A stretch of 64,000 bases of DNA from Brevundimonas denitrificans (GTDB lineage Bacteria > Pseudomonadota > Alphaproteobacteria > Caulobacterales > Caulobacteraceae), in contig NZ_BSOY01000007.1 in assembly GCF_030160755.1 (NCBI RefSeq), positions 1 to 64,000 of the forward strand, written 5' to 3'. Numbering within the stretch: the stretch's first letter is position 1; the number at the start of each line of letters is the position of its first letter. The translations under genes were made by a program, and so were the position numbers. This document shows, one piece after another, positions 17,265-26,677 of the stretch. The notes beneath the pieces are model-generated. The model was not told the origin of the DNA and made no database searches. It worked only from the letters and a program-made list of their open reading frames with translations.

Positions 17265-18860
17265 TCAGACGATGGCGGGCCAAAGCGACAGAACAAGGGC
17301 GGCCGCGGCCGCCGACATTGCAAGCGTGACACAGACAATTACCCAGGCCGGCGTGTGCGCCTCGCGGATGACGACGGTCTGCGGCTGCGGCGGGTTCTGC
17401 GCCAGCCGGGCCAGCGCCTTCAGGGTGGCGCGAATTTCCTCGATGGCGTCACGGACCTGGGCCTGCGGCCCCAGTTCGCGGCGGATCCAGCGCTCGACCA
17501 CCGGACTGGCCGCGGCCCAGAGGTCGTGATCCGGGTTCAAACGCCGCGCCACGCCCTCGACCGAGACCATGGTCTTCTGCAGCAGGATCAGTTCGGGGCG
17601 CAGGTGCATGTCGAACAGGTCGGTGATCTCGAACAGCTGGCCCAGCAGCCGGCCCATGGACACCTGGGACGCCGCCTTGCCGATGACCGGCTCGCCGACC
17701 GCGCGCAGGGCCTGGGCGAAGGCCTCGACCGAATGTTCGGGCGGCACATAGCCGGCCTCGAAATGCACGCGGCTGATGCGGTCGTAGTCGCGGCTCAGGA
17801 AACCCCAGAGGATCTCGGCCAGATAGCGCCGCTCGGCCGGGCCCAGCCGCCCGACGATGCCGAAGTCGATCGCCGTCAGCTCCGCCGGCGCATGGCAGAA
17901 CAGGTTCCCCTCATGCAGGTCGGCGTGGAAGGTCCCGTGGTCCAGCGCCTGGGTCAGGAAGGCGCGGACGACGTTGTCGGCCAGGGCGTTCCTGTCCAGC
18001 CCCGGCTGGTCGGCGGCCGCCGGATCGGTCATGGCCATGCCGGGCGCCCATTCGAGCGTCAGCACCCGCTTGCCGACCCCGTCCCAGATCACCGCCGGCG
18101 CGGTCATATGGCCGCCGGCCGCGGCGTCCCTGTCCATGATGTCCTTGAGTTCGGAGGCGGCGGCGGCCTCGAGCCGCATATCCAGCTCCAGCCGCAGGGT
18201 GCGGGCCACCGTCTCGACGAAGGCCAGCGGTTCCAGCCGCCGGGCCACAGGCACGAAACGCACGGCCAGCCGCGCGGCCAGCCGCATCGAATCCAGTCCC
18301 TGGGCCACGCGGCGTTCGACGCCGGGACGCAGCACCTTGACCGCCACCTTGCGGCCGTCGGCCAGCCAGGCCGGATGGGCCTGGGCCAGCGAGGCCGCCG
18401 CGACCGGCGGGCCGAAATCGGTGAACAGGGCTTCGACCGGCCGGCCCAGCGACCGCTCGACCTCCCGCCGGGCCTCCTCGACGGAAAAGGGCTCCAGGGC
18501 GTCTTTCAGGCGTCCGAGGTCGCGCGCGAACTCGATGCCGAAGATGTCGGCGCGGGTGGCCAGCACCTGACCCAGCTTGATCGCCACCGGCCCCAGATGC
18601 TCGAACGCCTTGCCCAGCCGCTGGCCGGGGCGGCCGTCGCGGCCTTCCTTGCCGGCGAAGGCGTGCAGCAGATGCGCCAGCCAGCGGATCCAGACCGGCA
18701 GCAGGGGGGTGATCTCCCGCGGCGCGAGGGCGTCGTGGCGCACCAGCACCCAGCCCCAGCCCAGCAGGCGCAGGGTCGCCTCGACCGGGCGCCGTACGGG
18801 CTCGGCCAGCGGCGGCGGGGGCGCGGTCTTGTAGTCGGCGGGACTGGTCAGATCGCCCAC
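17265..18860 (-). CDS. ubiB: ubiquinone biosynthesis accessory kinase-like protein UbiB
   Basis: ABC1/ADCK/UbiB atypical kinase needed for ubiquinone synthesis or intermediate extraction at the inner membrane. 531 residues with the KxGQ motif ([16 protein letters not shown]), the Ala-rich loop AAASLAQAH that replaces the Gly-rich loop, [11 protein letters not shown], the catalytic-loop equivalent [11 protein letters not shown] and metal-binding [11 protein letters not shown]. Two C-terminal membrane helices ([23 protein letters not shown]) fit the family. GTG 18860 is the only start that keeps the usual N-terminus; it overlaps the end of ubiE by 13 bp, suggesting coupling. Confidence 0.95.
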   Translation of the reverse strand: MGDLTSPADYKTAPPPPLAEPVRRPVEATLRLLGWGWVLVRHDALAPREITPLLPVWIRWLAHLLHAFAGKEGRDGRPGQRLGKAFEHLGPVAIKLGQVLATRADIFGIEFARDLGRLKDALEPFSVEEARREVERSLGRPVEALFTDFGPPVAAASLAQAHPAWLADGRKVAVKVLRPGVERRVAQGLDSMRLAARLAVRFVPVARRLEPLAFVETVARTLRLELDMRLEAAAASELKDIMDRDAAAGGHMTAPAVIWDGVGKRVLTLEWAPGMAMTDPAAADQPGLDRNALADNVVRAFLTQALDHGTFHADLHEGNLFCHAPAELTAIDFGIVGRLGPAERRYLAEILWGFLSRDYDRISRVHFEAGYVPPEHSVEAFAQALRAVGEPVIGKAASQVSMGRLLGQLFEITDLFDMHLRPELILLQKTMVSVEGVARRLNPDHDLWAAASPVVERWIRRELGPQAQVRDAIEEIRATLKALARLAQNPPQPQTVVIREAHTPAWVIVCVTLAMSAAAAALVLSLWPAIV

Positions 18861-19624
18861 CCGTGATGGATGGCGGCGACCCCGCCCGACAGATTGGTCA
18901 CGGTCACGCGGCTGAAGCCGGCGTCCTCGATCATGCCCTTGAAGGTCGTCTGGTCGGGGAAGCGGCGAATGCTCTCGACCAGATACTGGTAGCTGTCCCG
19001 GTCGCCCGCGACCCAGCCGCCGATGCGCGGAATGGCGTGGAAGGACCAGGCGTCGTAGGCCTTGCGGATCGCCGAGGCGGTGGGCCGCGAAAACTCCAGA
19101 CACAGGAACCGCCCGCCGGGCTTCAGAACGCGCCGAGCCTCGCGCAGGGCCTGCGGAATGTCGGCCACATTGCGGATACCGAAACTGATCGAATAGGCGT
19201 CGACCGAGGCGTCCGGCAGCGGCAGGGCCATGGCGTCGCCGACCGACCACGACATCTCCGGCTCGCCGCCCTTGTGCACGCCGGCCATGATCATCTCGGC
19301 GTTGTAGTCCAGCACGATGACCGAGGCGTCGTCTCCGCCCCGCCGCTCCTGCGCCGCCCGCGCCATCTTCGCATAGCGCCGCGCCATGTCGCCGGTGCCG
19401 CCGGCGACGTCCAGAATGGTCTCGCCCGGCCGCGGGTTCAGCTTCGCCGCCGCCGCATCCTTCCAGAGCCGGTGCACGCCCCCGCTCATCAGGTCGTTCA
19501 TCAGGTCGTAGCTGGAGGCCACGCTGTCGAACACGCCACGCACCAGTTGCACCTTCTCCGTCGCATCGACATCGCGAAAGCCGAAGGAGGAGGTCTTGCC
19601 GGTCGAGGCGGAGGCGTGGGTCAT
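18848..19624 (-). CDS. ubiE: ubiquinone/menaquinone C-methyltransferase UbiE
   Basis: SAM-dependent C-methylation of the quinone ring. 258 residues with [37 protein letters not shown], the SAM-binding [15 protein letters not shown], the signature [21 protein letters not shown] and the ending [23 protein letters not shown] 19624 gives [13 protein letters not shown], a normal N-terminus. It runs directly into ubiB; the Crp/Fnr gene lies 65 bp upstream on the same strand. Confidence 0.96.
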   Translation of the reverse strand: MTHASASTGKTSSFGFRDVDATEKVQLVRGVFDSVASSYDLMNDLMSGGVHRLWKDAAAAKLNPRPGETILDVAGGTGDMARRYAKMARAAQERRGGDDASVIVLDYNAEMIMAGVHKGGEPEMSWSVGDAMALPLPDASVDAYSISFGIRNVADIPQALREARRVLKPGGRFLCLEFSRPTASAIRKAYDAWSFHAIPRIGGWVAGDRDSYQYLVESIRRFPDQTTFKGMIEDAGFSRVTVTNLSGGVAAIHHGWAI

Positions 19625-19689
19625 GGGCGCGGTCTAGCGCGTCGCCGTCCCGCCGTCACCGGGCCGCGTGGTCGCGGTCGCGGGCGCCG

Positions 19690-20397
19690 TCAGTGAACCC
19701 CTGTCCGGGGACGCGGCACGCCGAGGTCCTTCATCAGGCTGCGGATCGCGCCGTAGCAACCGCAGGCGGCGGCCTCCAGCGCCTTGCGGTCGGTGACCTC
19801 GACCCATCCGCGGCCGCGGCGGATCAGCCCCTTGTCGACCAGCAGGGTTCCCACTTCCGACACCGTGGCGCGGCGCACGCCCAGCATTCCGGCGATATCG
19901 GCCTGGGTCAGGTCGAACCGGTCGCTCTCGGCGCGATCGTGGATGGTCAGCAGCCAGCGCGCCAGCCGTTCGTCCAGCCGGTGCTGGGCGTTGCAGGCCG
20001 CGGTCTGCTGGACCTGGGCGAACAGGCTCTCGGTGAATTTGGCCAACGCCGTCCGCATCGCCTCGCTCTCGTGCAGGGCGTCGGCGAAGACGTCCGAGGG
20101 ACAGCAGGCCGACACGCCCTCGACCTGGGCGATGGCCCGGCTGGCGGCGCGGGCGTTCATCGGCCCGCAGGTGACGCCGACCAGACCCTCGCGGCCGATG
20201 GCGGCGGTCTCGATCATCCGGTCGTCGTCCAGAATGGTCATCAGCGACACCACCCCGCTCATCGGGAACCAGACCTCCTCGACCGCCTCGCCGGCGTCGT
20301 ACAGCATCTGGCCCTGCTCGAAGGGCCGCTCATGCAGATGGGGTTCGATCCTCCGCCGGTCGGCGGGAGCAAGGGCGGCGATCCACATATTGTCCAA
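19690..20397 (-). CDS. Crp/Fnr-family transcription regulator
   Basis: 235 residues. The N-terminal cyclic-nucleotide-binding-like barrel runs from HLHERPFEQGQMLYDAGEAVEEVWFPMSGVVSLMTI to about residue 120, and the C-terminal winged helix includes FDLTQADIAGMLGVRRATVSEVGTLLVDKGLIRRGRG. There is no CxxC...C set for an Fnr iron-sulfur cluster. TTG 20397 has GGGAG six bases upstream; ATG 20388 (MWIAAL) is the alternative but is too far from that SD. Ligand and targets unknown. Similar proteins in this order often have sequence ending in a Cys-containing tail, here AAACGCYGAIRSL. Confidence 0.88.
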   Translation of the reverse strand: MDNMWIAALAPADRRRIEPHLHERPFEQGQMLYDAGEAVEEVWFPMSGVVSLMTILDDDRMIETAAIGREGLVGVTCGPMNARAASRAIAQVEGVSACCPSDVFADALHESEAMRTALAKFTESLFAQVQQTAACNAQHRLDERLARWLLTIHDRAESDRFDLTQADIAGMLGVRRATVSEVGTLLVDKGLIRRGRGWVEVTDRKALEAAACGCYGAIRSLMKDLGVPRPRTGVH

Positions 20398-20512
20398 GGT
20401 CGACTCCCGGCGTGAATGGTGACGCTGGGTAACGCCAAAGCTTGACCGCGCGTTCCGTACAGCTTGTGGACCCCCGGCGGGCGCGATACGGCGGAGGGAA
20501 CAGGAGGACGCC

Positions 20513-20812
20513 ATGGCCGACCGGATTGACGTTACGGAAGCTCTGAAGGACCTGCCGCTGTGGGGCGCCCACGGCGGCGACCGGCCCGCCATCGTGCGCA
20601 ATCTGGCCTTCGCCGACTTCAACGCCGCCTTCGGCTTCATGACCCGCGTCGCCCTTCTGGCCGACAAGGTCGATCATCACCCCGAGTGGTCGAACGTCTA
20701 CAATCGGGTCGAGGTCCTGTTGACCACCCACGACGCCGGCGGCGTGACCGACAGGGATATCCGGATGGCCCGCTTCATCGACGAGGCGGCCGGCGCGATG
20801 GGAGCGAAATGA
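20513..20812 (+). CDS. phhB: 4a-hydroxytetrahydrobiopterin dehydratase
   Basis: Pterin-4a-carbinolamine dehydratase, which recycles the pterin cofactor of aromatic amino-acid hydroxylases. 99 residues with the signature [47 protein letters not shown], containing the catalytic His pair HH and the later His. ATG 20513 has a perfect AGGAGG six bases upstream. The stop overlaps the next gene's ATG (ATGA), so it is coupled to an SDR gene. No phenylalanine hydroxylase gene is in the window. Confidence 0.94.
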   Translation: MADRIDVTEALKDLPLWGAHGGDRPAIVRNLAFADFNAAFGFMTRVALLADKVDHHPEWSNVYNRVEVLLTTHDAGGVTDRDIRMARFIDEAAGAMGAK

Positions 20813-21603
20813 TGACGGGCAAGGCGGGACGGGTCGCGGGCAAACAGGCCCTGATCACCGGCGCGGCCGGCGGTCTGGGCGAGGCCATGGCCTGGATGCT
20901 GGCGCGCGAGGGGGCGAAGGTCGCGGTCACCGACGTCAATCTGGCGGGCGTCCAGGCCCTCGCCGACGCGATCAACGCCGAGCTGCCCGGCTCCGCCTTC
21001 GCCTTCCGGCACGACGTCGCGAGGGAAGACCAGTGGGTCTCGGTCATCGACGGCGCCGTCCAGGCGATGGGCGGCCTGTCCATCCTCGTCAACAACGCCG
21101 GCGTCGGCGACGTCCTGGCCTTCGTCGAGCAGGATACGGTCGCGTGCTGGCAGCGTCAGTTCGAGATCAACCTGCTGTCGATCATGCTGGGCTGCAAACA
21201 CGCCATGCCCCACCTGCGCGCCTCTGCGCCCGCCTCGATCATCAACATCTCCTCGATCGCCGGTCTCGCCGCCGCCCCGGGCATGGGCGCCTACAACGCC
21301 ACCAAGGCGGGCGTCTGGATGTATTCCAAGACCGTCGCCCTCGAGGCGGCCAAGATGGACTGGAACGTCCGCTGCAACTCGGTCCATCCGGTCTTCATCA
21401 AGACCCCGATCCTCGACCCGTTCATCGCCATGGCCGGCGGCGACGAGGCCAAGGCCCACGAACGCCTCAGCCGCGGCATCCCGCTCAAGCGGATCGGCGA
21501 GCCTGACGACGTGGCGTACTGCGTCCTCTACCTCGCCTCGGACGAATCCAAATTCGTCACCGGCGCCGAGTTCAAGATCGACGGGGGAATGACGGCGCAG
21601 TGA
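20809..21603 (+). CDS. short-chain dehydrogenase/reductase (SDR)
   Basis: 264 residues, classical SDR with [12 protein letters not shown] at the cofactor site, VTDVN after strand 2 (an Asp, so NAD(H) is preferred), NNAGVGD, and the catalytic Ser (INISSIAG) with YNATKAG. The C-terminal [16 protein letters not shown] is typical of 3-alpha/20-beta-hydroxysteroid or glucose dehydrogenase-like members. The tandem ATG at 20809/20812 overlaps the upstream stop. Pairing with a pterin dehydratase does not identify the substrate; annotate as SDR of unknown substrate. Confidence 0.92.
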   Translation: MMTGKAGRVAGKQALITGAAGGLGEAMAWMLAREGAKVAVTDVNLAGVQALADAINAELPGSAFAFRHDVAREDQWVSVIDGAVQAMGGLSILVNNAGVGDVLAFVEQDTVACWQRQFEINLLSIMLGCKHAMPHLRASAPASIINISSIAGLAAAPGMGAYNATKAGVWMYSKTVALEAAKMDWNVRCNSVHPVFIKTPILDPFIAMAGGDEAKAHERLSRGIPLKRIGEPDDVAYCVLYLASDESKFVTGAEFKIDGGMTAQ

Positions 21604-21607
21604 GCGA

Positions 21608-21722
21608 GTGGCTAGTGGCTAGTGGCTAGTGATTGCCGCTTCTCTGGCGGCGGAAGGGCGGCGCGGTCCGCGCCGTCGCACCAGCGCCGGCCAGCCACTA
21701 ACCACTAGCCACTGACCACTTC
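21608..21722. repeat. inverted array of GTGGCTA heptamers around a 63-bp core
   Basis: Left arm 21608-21631 is GTGGCTA three times plus GTG, starting four bases after the SDR stop. Right arm 21695-21722 is CCACTAA-CCACTAG-CCACTGA-CCACTTC, the inverted form. The core contains GGCGCGG-T-CCGCGCC. The array fills the space between two convergent genes almost exactly, ending three bases before the DUF885 stop. Confidence 0.78.
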
Positions 21723-21725
21723 TTC

Positions 21726-23012
21726 TCAGTCCAGGTCCGCCGGCAGGATCTGGCTCGACAGCAGCCGTTCCATCCCCTCCCACCGGTCCGGCCCCTGCCG
21801 TTCGACCCAGGCCTGCACCACGTCGCGGCCGAGGCCGTAGTTGATGATGTAGCTGCGGTAGGTGTCGATGAAACGGAGCCGCTGGGTCGCCTTGGCCTCG
21901 TCGGCGAGGGTGTATTTCATCAGCCGCCGGATCGCCTCGGCCCGCTCGATCCGCCCCGCCAGCCAGTCGTCGGCGATCGTGTACTCCGCCCGCGCCAGAC
22001 GCCGCTGCAGCGCGCCCAGCTGCGCCTTCTTCGCCGCCGTCGCCGGATCGAGGCCGGCGAGCGGGAACAGCACGTCACGCTCGAAGCGCGTGCCCTCCTC
22101 GCCCGGGAAGGCCAGGTCGATGCCGTAGTTGGCGCTGCCCTCGGCCACGAAGGACATGGGCGAGAACAGCGGATAGACGCTCATCTCGACCCAGCCGCGC
22201 TCGCGCACGAAGGTCTGTTCCAGCAGGGCGTTGTAGACGTGGTGGCCCGGATAGGCCTCGTGGCAGCCCAGATCGATGGCGCGCTCGGTATAGATCGGGA
22301 AGTCGGCGTTGATCTCGATCCGGCTGGCCGCGCCGCCGAGATAGTAGTTGTAGCCCGACCACGGCTTGTCGCCGACGAAGCTCAGCGTGAACCGTTCGTT
22401 GGCCGGCAGGGCGATGTGGCGCACCGTGCGGGCCCGGCATTCGGCGATGGCGGCGTCCATCACGGCCTGCAGCCGGTCCCGGGGGATCACATAGTGCGAC
22501 TTGAAGGCCGTGACCCGCTCGGTCAGCGTGCCCTCGCCCGGCAGCAGGGCGTCGATCTCGGCCAGGACGGGGTCGAAGCTCTCCAGCGGCCGGAGCTCGG
22601 GCCGGATGCCGAACAGGGCCTCGGCCTCGTCGGCGAAGCCCATCTTTTCGCCCGACAGCATCCGCAGGCGGGCCGAGGCCGCCGAGACATGGGCCAGCAG
22701 ATAGGCCTTGCGCTGGGCCACGGCCGGTTCCGCCCCGCGGGTCGAGACCGCGTTCAGTCGTTCGGTCAGGCCGGCGGCCCCCTGGATCAGCTGCGGCACG
22801 GTGCGCGGACTGGCCTTGGCCGCCTCCTGCCATTCGGCCGGGCCATAGTAGGCGTCGACATAGCCGGGCTCGCGCTCGCCGATCTCGAGGATCAGGGCGA
22901 CATAGTCGCGTGCGATCGCGTCCAGACTGTCGCCCGAGGGATCGGCGACGGGCGCCGGCTGGGTGGCGCAGGCCCCCAGAAACATCAGCAGGGCAAGCAG
23001 AAAGGCGCGCAT
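21726..23012 (-). CDS. DUF885 family lipoprotein, putative metallopeptidase
   Basis: 428 residues with signal MRAFLLALLMFLGAC, a lipobox ending at Cys14. The DUF885 hallmark HEAYPGHHVYNALLEQTF is present, resembling a zinc-binding HExxxH-type motif, preceded by YLGGAASRIEINADFPIYTERAIDLGC and followed by YGIDLAFP and EAIRRLMKYTLADEAKATQRLRFIDTYRSYIINY. ATG 23012 has a perfect GGAGGT SD; an upstream in-frame ATG lacks one. Family members are predicted peptidases of unknown substrate, here anchored to the periplasmic side. Confidence 0.88.
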   Translation of the reverse strand: MRAFLLALLMFLGACATQPAPVADPSGDSLDAIARDYVALILEIGEREPGYVDAYYGPAEWQEAAKASPRTVPQLIQGAAGLTERLNAVSTRGAEPAVAQRKAYLLAHVSAASARLRMLSGEKMGFADEAEALFGIRPELRPLESFDPVLAEIDALLPGEGTLTERVTAFKSHYVIPRDRLQAVMDAAIAECRARTVRHIALPANERFTLSFVGDKPWSGYNYYLGGAASRIEINADFPIYTERAIDLGCHEAYPGHHVYNALLEQTFVRERGWVEMSVYPLFSPMSFVAEGSANYGIDLAFPGEEGTRFERDVLFPLAGLDPATAAKKAQLGALQRRLARAEYTIADDWLAGRIERAEAIRRLMKYTLADEAKATQRLRFIDTYRSYIINYGLGRDVVQAWVERQGPDRWEGMERLLSSQILPADLD

Positions 23013-23187
23013 CGGGACCTCCATCTTCGAAGCGAAGCGCACGCTAGATCACGATACGCCGGCCCGAACCTTACAAATCGTCCAGAATGGCCCGGGGTTC
23101 ACCGGAGCGTTCAGCGCCGGCGCATTCGGGATTGAGGGCGGGCCGCTCCTGCTGTAAGGCCCTTCGTCCGGCGTTTCGCCGTCAGAC

Positions 23188-23264
23188 GCACCCGTAGCTC
23201 AGCTGGATAGAGTACTGCCCTCCGAAGGCAGGGGTCACAGGTTCGAATCCTGTCGGGTGCGCCA
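23188..23264 (+). tRNA. tRNA-Arg (anticodon CCG)
   Basis: A 77-nt cloverleaf: acceptor GCACCCG pairing with CGGGTGC, a D arm GCTCAGCTGGATAGAGT, anticodon stem CTGCC/GGCAG with loop CTCCGAA (anticodon CCG, reading CGG), T arm with GGTTCGAATCC, then G and an encoded CCA. There is no integrase or displaced 3' repeat nearby, so it is not an occupied attachment site in this window. Confidence 0.97.
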
Positions 23265-23291
23265 TCTTCCTTCCCACGACCGGAGCCGCGC

Positions 23292-23696
23292 GTGACCGAC
23301 GCCCTTCCGACCGCGCCAGCCGGCCAGCCCGTCGGGCGCGTCATCGCCATGCCGGCGGACACCAATCCCGAGGGCGACATCTTCGGCGGCTGGCTGCTGG
23401 CCCATATGGATCTCGCCGGCGCGACGCCGGCCTTCGAACTGGCCCAGGGCCGCTGCGTCACCATCGCGCTCGACGGCATGGTCTTCCATCAGCCCGTCTC
23501 GGTCGGCGACGAGGTCTCGATCTACGCCCGCGTGCTCAAGACCGGCCGGACCTCGGTCCGCGTCCATGTCGAGGCCTGGAAACGGCCCCGAAACCACGCC
23601 CAGGCCGCCTCTGTGCGGGTGACCGAGGGAGTCTTCACCTATGTGGCCATCGATCAGGACCGCAAGCCGAGGCTGCTGCCCGAGGCCGCCGCATAA
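23292..23696 (+). CDS. acyl-CoA thioesterase, hotdog fold (YciA-like)
   Basis: 134 residues with the signature [26 protein letters not shown], in which the catalytic Asp of hotdog thioesterases lies in NxxGxxFGGxLxxxMD, followed by [26 protein letters not shown]. YciA-type enzymes hydrolyse a broad range of acyl-CoAs. GTG 23292 is the only start before the conserved block. It follows the tRNA gene by 27 bp and precedes def. Confidence 0.92.
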   Translation: MTDALPTAPAGQPVGRVIAMPADTNPEGDIFGGWLLAHMDLAGATPAFELAQGRCVTIALDGMVFHQPVSVGDEVSIYARVLKTGRTSVRVHVEAWKRPRNHAQAASVRVTEGVFTYVAIDQDRKPRLLPEAAA

Positions 23697-23753
23697 CCCA
23701 GTGCGACAGTGGGAAATCTTGACCTTTGGCCTCCGCGCCCCTACCTCGCGGGC

Positions 23754-24344
23754 ATGGCCGTCCGTCGCATCCTCACCATCGACAACGCCGCCGACCTGGC
23801 GGTGCTGAAGCAGATCTCCGCCCCCGTCGAAGGGCCGGTGACCGATGAGCTGCGCCGTCTGATGGATGACATGCTCGACACCATGTACGACGCGCCCGGC
23901 ATCGGCCTGGCCGCGGTCCAGATCGGCGACACGCGCCGGGTCATCGTCATGGACCTGAACGATCGCGACGGCGTCGCCGACGATCAGGACCCCGCCGAAC
24001 TGTCGGACGAGGACCGGGCCAAATGGGAGCGCGCGCGCCGCAACCCGCGCTATTACGTCAACCCCGAGATCGTCTGGGCCTCCGACGAGCTGTTCACCTA
24101 TGAGGAGGGCTGCCTGTCGGTCCCCGAATATTACGACAGCGTCGAACGCCCCGCCCGGGTCCGCCTGCGCTACATCAACTATGCCGGCGAGACGGTCGAG
24201 GAAGAGGCCGAGGGCCTCTACGCCGTCTGCATCCAGCACGAGATGGACCACCTCGAAGGCGTCCTGTTCATCGACCACCTGTCCCGGCTGAAGCGCGAGC
24301 GCGCCGTGGCCAAGGTCAAGAAGAACGCAAGGCTGGCCGCCTGA
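23754..24344 (+). CDS. def: peptide deformylase
   Basis: Removes the N-formyl group of nascent proteins. 196 residues with all three PDF motifs: [20 protein letters not shown] (metal Cys) and [12 protein letters not shown] (two metal His and the catalytic Glu). An acidic insert [28 protein letters not shown] between motifs 1 and 2 is longer than in E. coli Def. ATG 23754 starts [15 protein letters not shown], the normal strand 1. It overlaps a small membrane-protein gene downstream (TGATG). fmt is about 2.3 kb away rather than adjacent. Confidence 0.96.
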   Translation: MAVRRILTIDNAADLAVLKQISAPVEGPVTDELRRLMDDMLDTMYDAPGIGLAAVQIGDTRRVIVMDLNDRDGVADDQDPAELSDEDRAKWERARRNPRYYVNPEIVWASDELFTYEEGCLSVPEYYDSVERPARVRLRYINYAGETVEEEAEGLYAVCIQHEMDHLEGVLFIDHLSRLKRERAVAKVKKNARLAA

Positions 24345-24583
24345 TGGCCCGGATCGCCACACGCCTGAAGCGCGGCCGCGACCGGATCATCGACCCCCAG
24401 GGCCGTCGGCGCCTGACCCGCAATGAAAAGGTCGGCATCGGCAGCCTCGCGGTCCTGCTCGGCGTCGCCGCGGCCGGCGTGATCGCGGGCGTGCTCATCG
24501 ACCGCCTGCTCGATTTCGACGACGTCCTCGACGCCGGCGGCGAATGGGACGAGGGCGGCGGGGTGCATACCCGCTGGGAGTAG
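24344..24583 (+). CDS. small single-pass membrane protein, 79 aa
   Basis: A basic N-terminus ([31 protein letters not shown]), one membrane helix (IGSLAVLLGVAAAGVIAGVLI) and an acidic tail (DFDDVLDAGGEWDEGGGVHTRWE). It overlaps def by one base and is likely co-translated. No family recognised. Confidence 0.7.
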   Translation: MARIATRLKRGRDRIIDPQGRRRLTRNEKVGIGSLAVLLGVAAAGVIAGVLIDRLLDFDDVLDAGGEWDEGGGVHTRWE

Positions 24584-24598
24584 ACCCCAAGGCCTGCG

Positions 24599-25522
24599 TC
24601 AGGCGGCAGCGGCCACGCGGGTGTGTTCGTTGAACCATTCCAAGGTCCGCGCCCAGGCCTGGGCCGCCGTGACCGGATTGTACCGTTCGGGCGTGGCGTC
24701 ATTGAAGAAACCGTGGACGGAGTCGGGCCACAGGTGGCCCTCGTGGCGGACATTGTGGCGAGCCAGTTCGGCCACCTGCGCCGGATAGTCGGCGGCCAGC
24801 CGGGAATCGAGCGCCCCGTGATGGATCAGGATGGCGGCGCGAATATTCGCCACCGCGTCAGGCGGCGTGGCGGCTCCGTAGAAGGGCGCCGCCGCGGCCA
24901 GTTCCGGGCCCAGAATGCCGGCCAGCGCATTGGCCTGCGCCCCGCCGAAACAGAAGCCGGTCGCCGCGATCCTGCCGTTGCAGTCCGGTCGCGCCTTCAG
25001 CCAGCGGGCGGCCGCGACCAGATCCTGGGTCATCTTCGCGCGGTCCAGCGAGGCGAACAGCTGCCCGCCCCGGTAGTCGTCGCCGGGATAGCCGCCGACT
25101 GACGTCAGGGTGTCCGGGGCGAAGGCCATGAAGTTCGCGAGGGCGAAGCGACGCGCCACATCCTCGGTATGGGGATTGAGCCCCCGGTTTTCGTGAATGA
25201 CGATGACGCCCGGCAGCCGGGCGGGCGTGGCGCTGCGCGAGTCCGCGCTGAAGGGGCGAACCAGATAGCCCCGGATGAAGCCGTGGCCGTCCGGCGAGGG
25301 CACGGTGACATAGGAGGCCCGTATCCGTTCGTCGTCCTTCTGCACCTGCTGGCCCAGGGCGTAGTTCGGCATCAGGGCCTCGACGATCGCGGTCGCGGTC
25401 AGCCCGCCCACGGCATAGCGACCGACCCCGCGCATGAAGGCGCGGCGCCCGATCTCGCCATGGATGAAGCGCGTGTAGAGGTCGATCGCCGGCGCCGGGA
25501 TCTTCCTGTGATCGTCCGTCAT
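24599..25522 (-). CDS. dienelactone hydrolase family protein
   Basis: 307 residues, alpha/beta hydrolase with a Cys nucleophile in ATGFCFGGAQANALAG, acid in HHGALDSRLAADYP and His in VHGFFNDATPERYN. The N-terminal 60 residues carry an internal twin-arginine-like segment, GRRAFMRGVGRYAVGGLTATAIVEALMPNYA, suggesting Tat-dependent export as in related Caulobacterales proteins. ATG 25522 has a GGGG-type SD. Natural substrate unknown; family members act on dienelactones and other esters. Confidence 0.9.
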   Translation of the reverse strand: MTDDHRKIPAPAIDLYTRFIHGEIGRRAFMRGVGRYAVGGLTATAIVEALMPNYALGQQVQKDDERIRASYVTVPSPDGHGFIRGYLVRPFSADSRSATPARLPGVIVIHENRGLNPHTEDVARRFALANFMAFAPDTLTSVGGYPGDDYRGGQLFASLDRAKMTQDLVAAARWLKARPDCNGRIAATGFCFGGAQANALAGILGPELAAAAPFYGAATPPDAVANIRAAILIHHGALDSRLAADYPAQVAELARHNVRHEGHLWPDSVHGFFNDATPERYNPVTAAQAWARTLEWFNEHTRVAAAA

Positions 25523-25665
25523 GGCCGGCGCCCCTGTTCCACAGCCCCTCGCGACCGGGGTCCGGGCAATGTGCACCATGGTTCAGCGGACGACCACTGC
25601 GGCAAAACGGATGCGCGCCCCGTCGACTCTTCGGGCGTCCTCAGCGGACAAGAACCAACGCGGAC

Positions 25666-26439
25666 CTAGCCGGCGGCGGATACGATCAGGCGCGGCATGA
25701 TCACGAACCGATAGGGTGTGCCCTCCACCGAATACTCAAAGGAGGGGGTGAGCTCGAGCCTGGACATCATCGACATTTCCTTTGCGGGTTGCCACGCATT
25801 GTCCTGGAACACCTGCATCGTCGCGGACGTGTAGAATTCGCCGTCCGGGTTCCGCTCTCCGGTGAGCAGGCTCACGCGCATGAGGCCGGGGATTTCGACC
25901 TGAACCCACCGTCCGAACTGGCTGGCGACCGTCGGGGCGGCGAGCAGGTCGTCGCCCGCGCTGAAATGCACCTGATAGACCAGGTCCGGAGGACCGGACG
26001 CCGCCGCCTCCGGGGCGCCGTCGGGGGCTCTCGTGCCGGCTTGCTCAGCCTGGCCGGGCACGCTGCTCTGGTAGGCGAGTACGCCGGCCGCGATCAGTAC
26101 GCCGAAAATCATCATCGTTCTCCCGTTGATCAGGGTCATGACCGGGCCCAACGACAGGCCCGGCTGTGATCTCCGGTGATCGGGGACCGCCGGGTTTTCA
26201 ACGCCGAATAAATTGTCCCGAACTTCTTGTGACGGAACCGGCGTTTCGCCCAGGACCAGACGGGCGAGTTCGCGACTGCTGGATGCGCCCGTCTTGCGAC
26301 GGGCCGACCGCAGGTGTTCGTTGACGACGTTCGCTGAAAGCGACCGGATTCTGGCGATCGTCTTCGCCGTATGCCCCCGGGCGAGAAGCATCAGGATGTC
26401 TCGCTCACGGTCGGACAGGCGATCAAGCGAATGAATCAT
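25666..26439 (-). CDS. LuxR-type HTH protein with membrane anchor and exported C-terminal domain
   Basis: 257 residues. The first 62 are a GerE/LuxR helix-turn-helix (LSDRERDILMLLARGHTAKTIARIRSLSANVVNEHLRSARRKTG). After a linker there is one membrane helix at about residues 107-124 (RTMMIFGVLIAAGVLAYQSSV), then a ~130-residue domain predicted on the periplasmic side, ending PYRFVIMPRLIVSAAG. This is a ToxR-like layout with the DNA-binding domain at the N-terminus and no receiver or sensor domain before it. No partner gene is adjacent. Targets and signal unknown. Confidence 0.82.
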   Translation of the reverse strand: MIHSLDRLSDRERDILMLLARGHTAKTIARIRSLSANVVNEHLRSARRKTGASSSRELARLVLGETPVPSQEVRDNLFGVENPAVPDHRRSQPGLSLGPVMTLINGRTMMIFGVLIAAGVLAYQSSVPGQAEQAGTRAPDGAPEAAASGPPDLVYQVHFSAGDDLLAAPTVASQFGRWVQVEIPGLMRVSLLTGERNPDGEFYTSATMQVFQDNAWQPAKEMSMMSRLELTPSFEYSVEGTPYRFVIMPRLIVSAAG

Positions 26440-26677
26440 GGTGGCTGCCGTGGACCCTCGGGGGCCTCATCATTGAGCATCGAAGGGGGCCGCTCAATGA
26501 GACGCGCCGGTCGCAGGGCTCCGATTTTTTTGTGAGGCGAATCCGCGATTCCCATAAATCCCCCCTGTCCGCCCCGGGGCCGGCCCTTGAGGTCGATGCG
26601 CGGCCGCGCTCCGGCCCGCCCGACCGCGGATCGCCCCTCGCCTTGTCCCCGCCCCGCGCATAGGGCAAAGCGCCCGC

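Noticed and set aside
23188-23264. tRNA-Arg as an attachment site of an integrated element
   Set aside because: No integrase and no repeated tRNA 3' end on either side.
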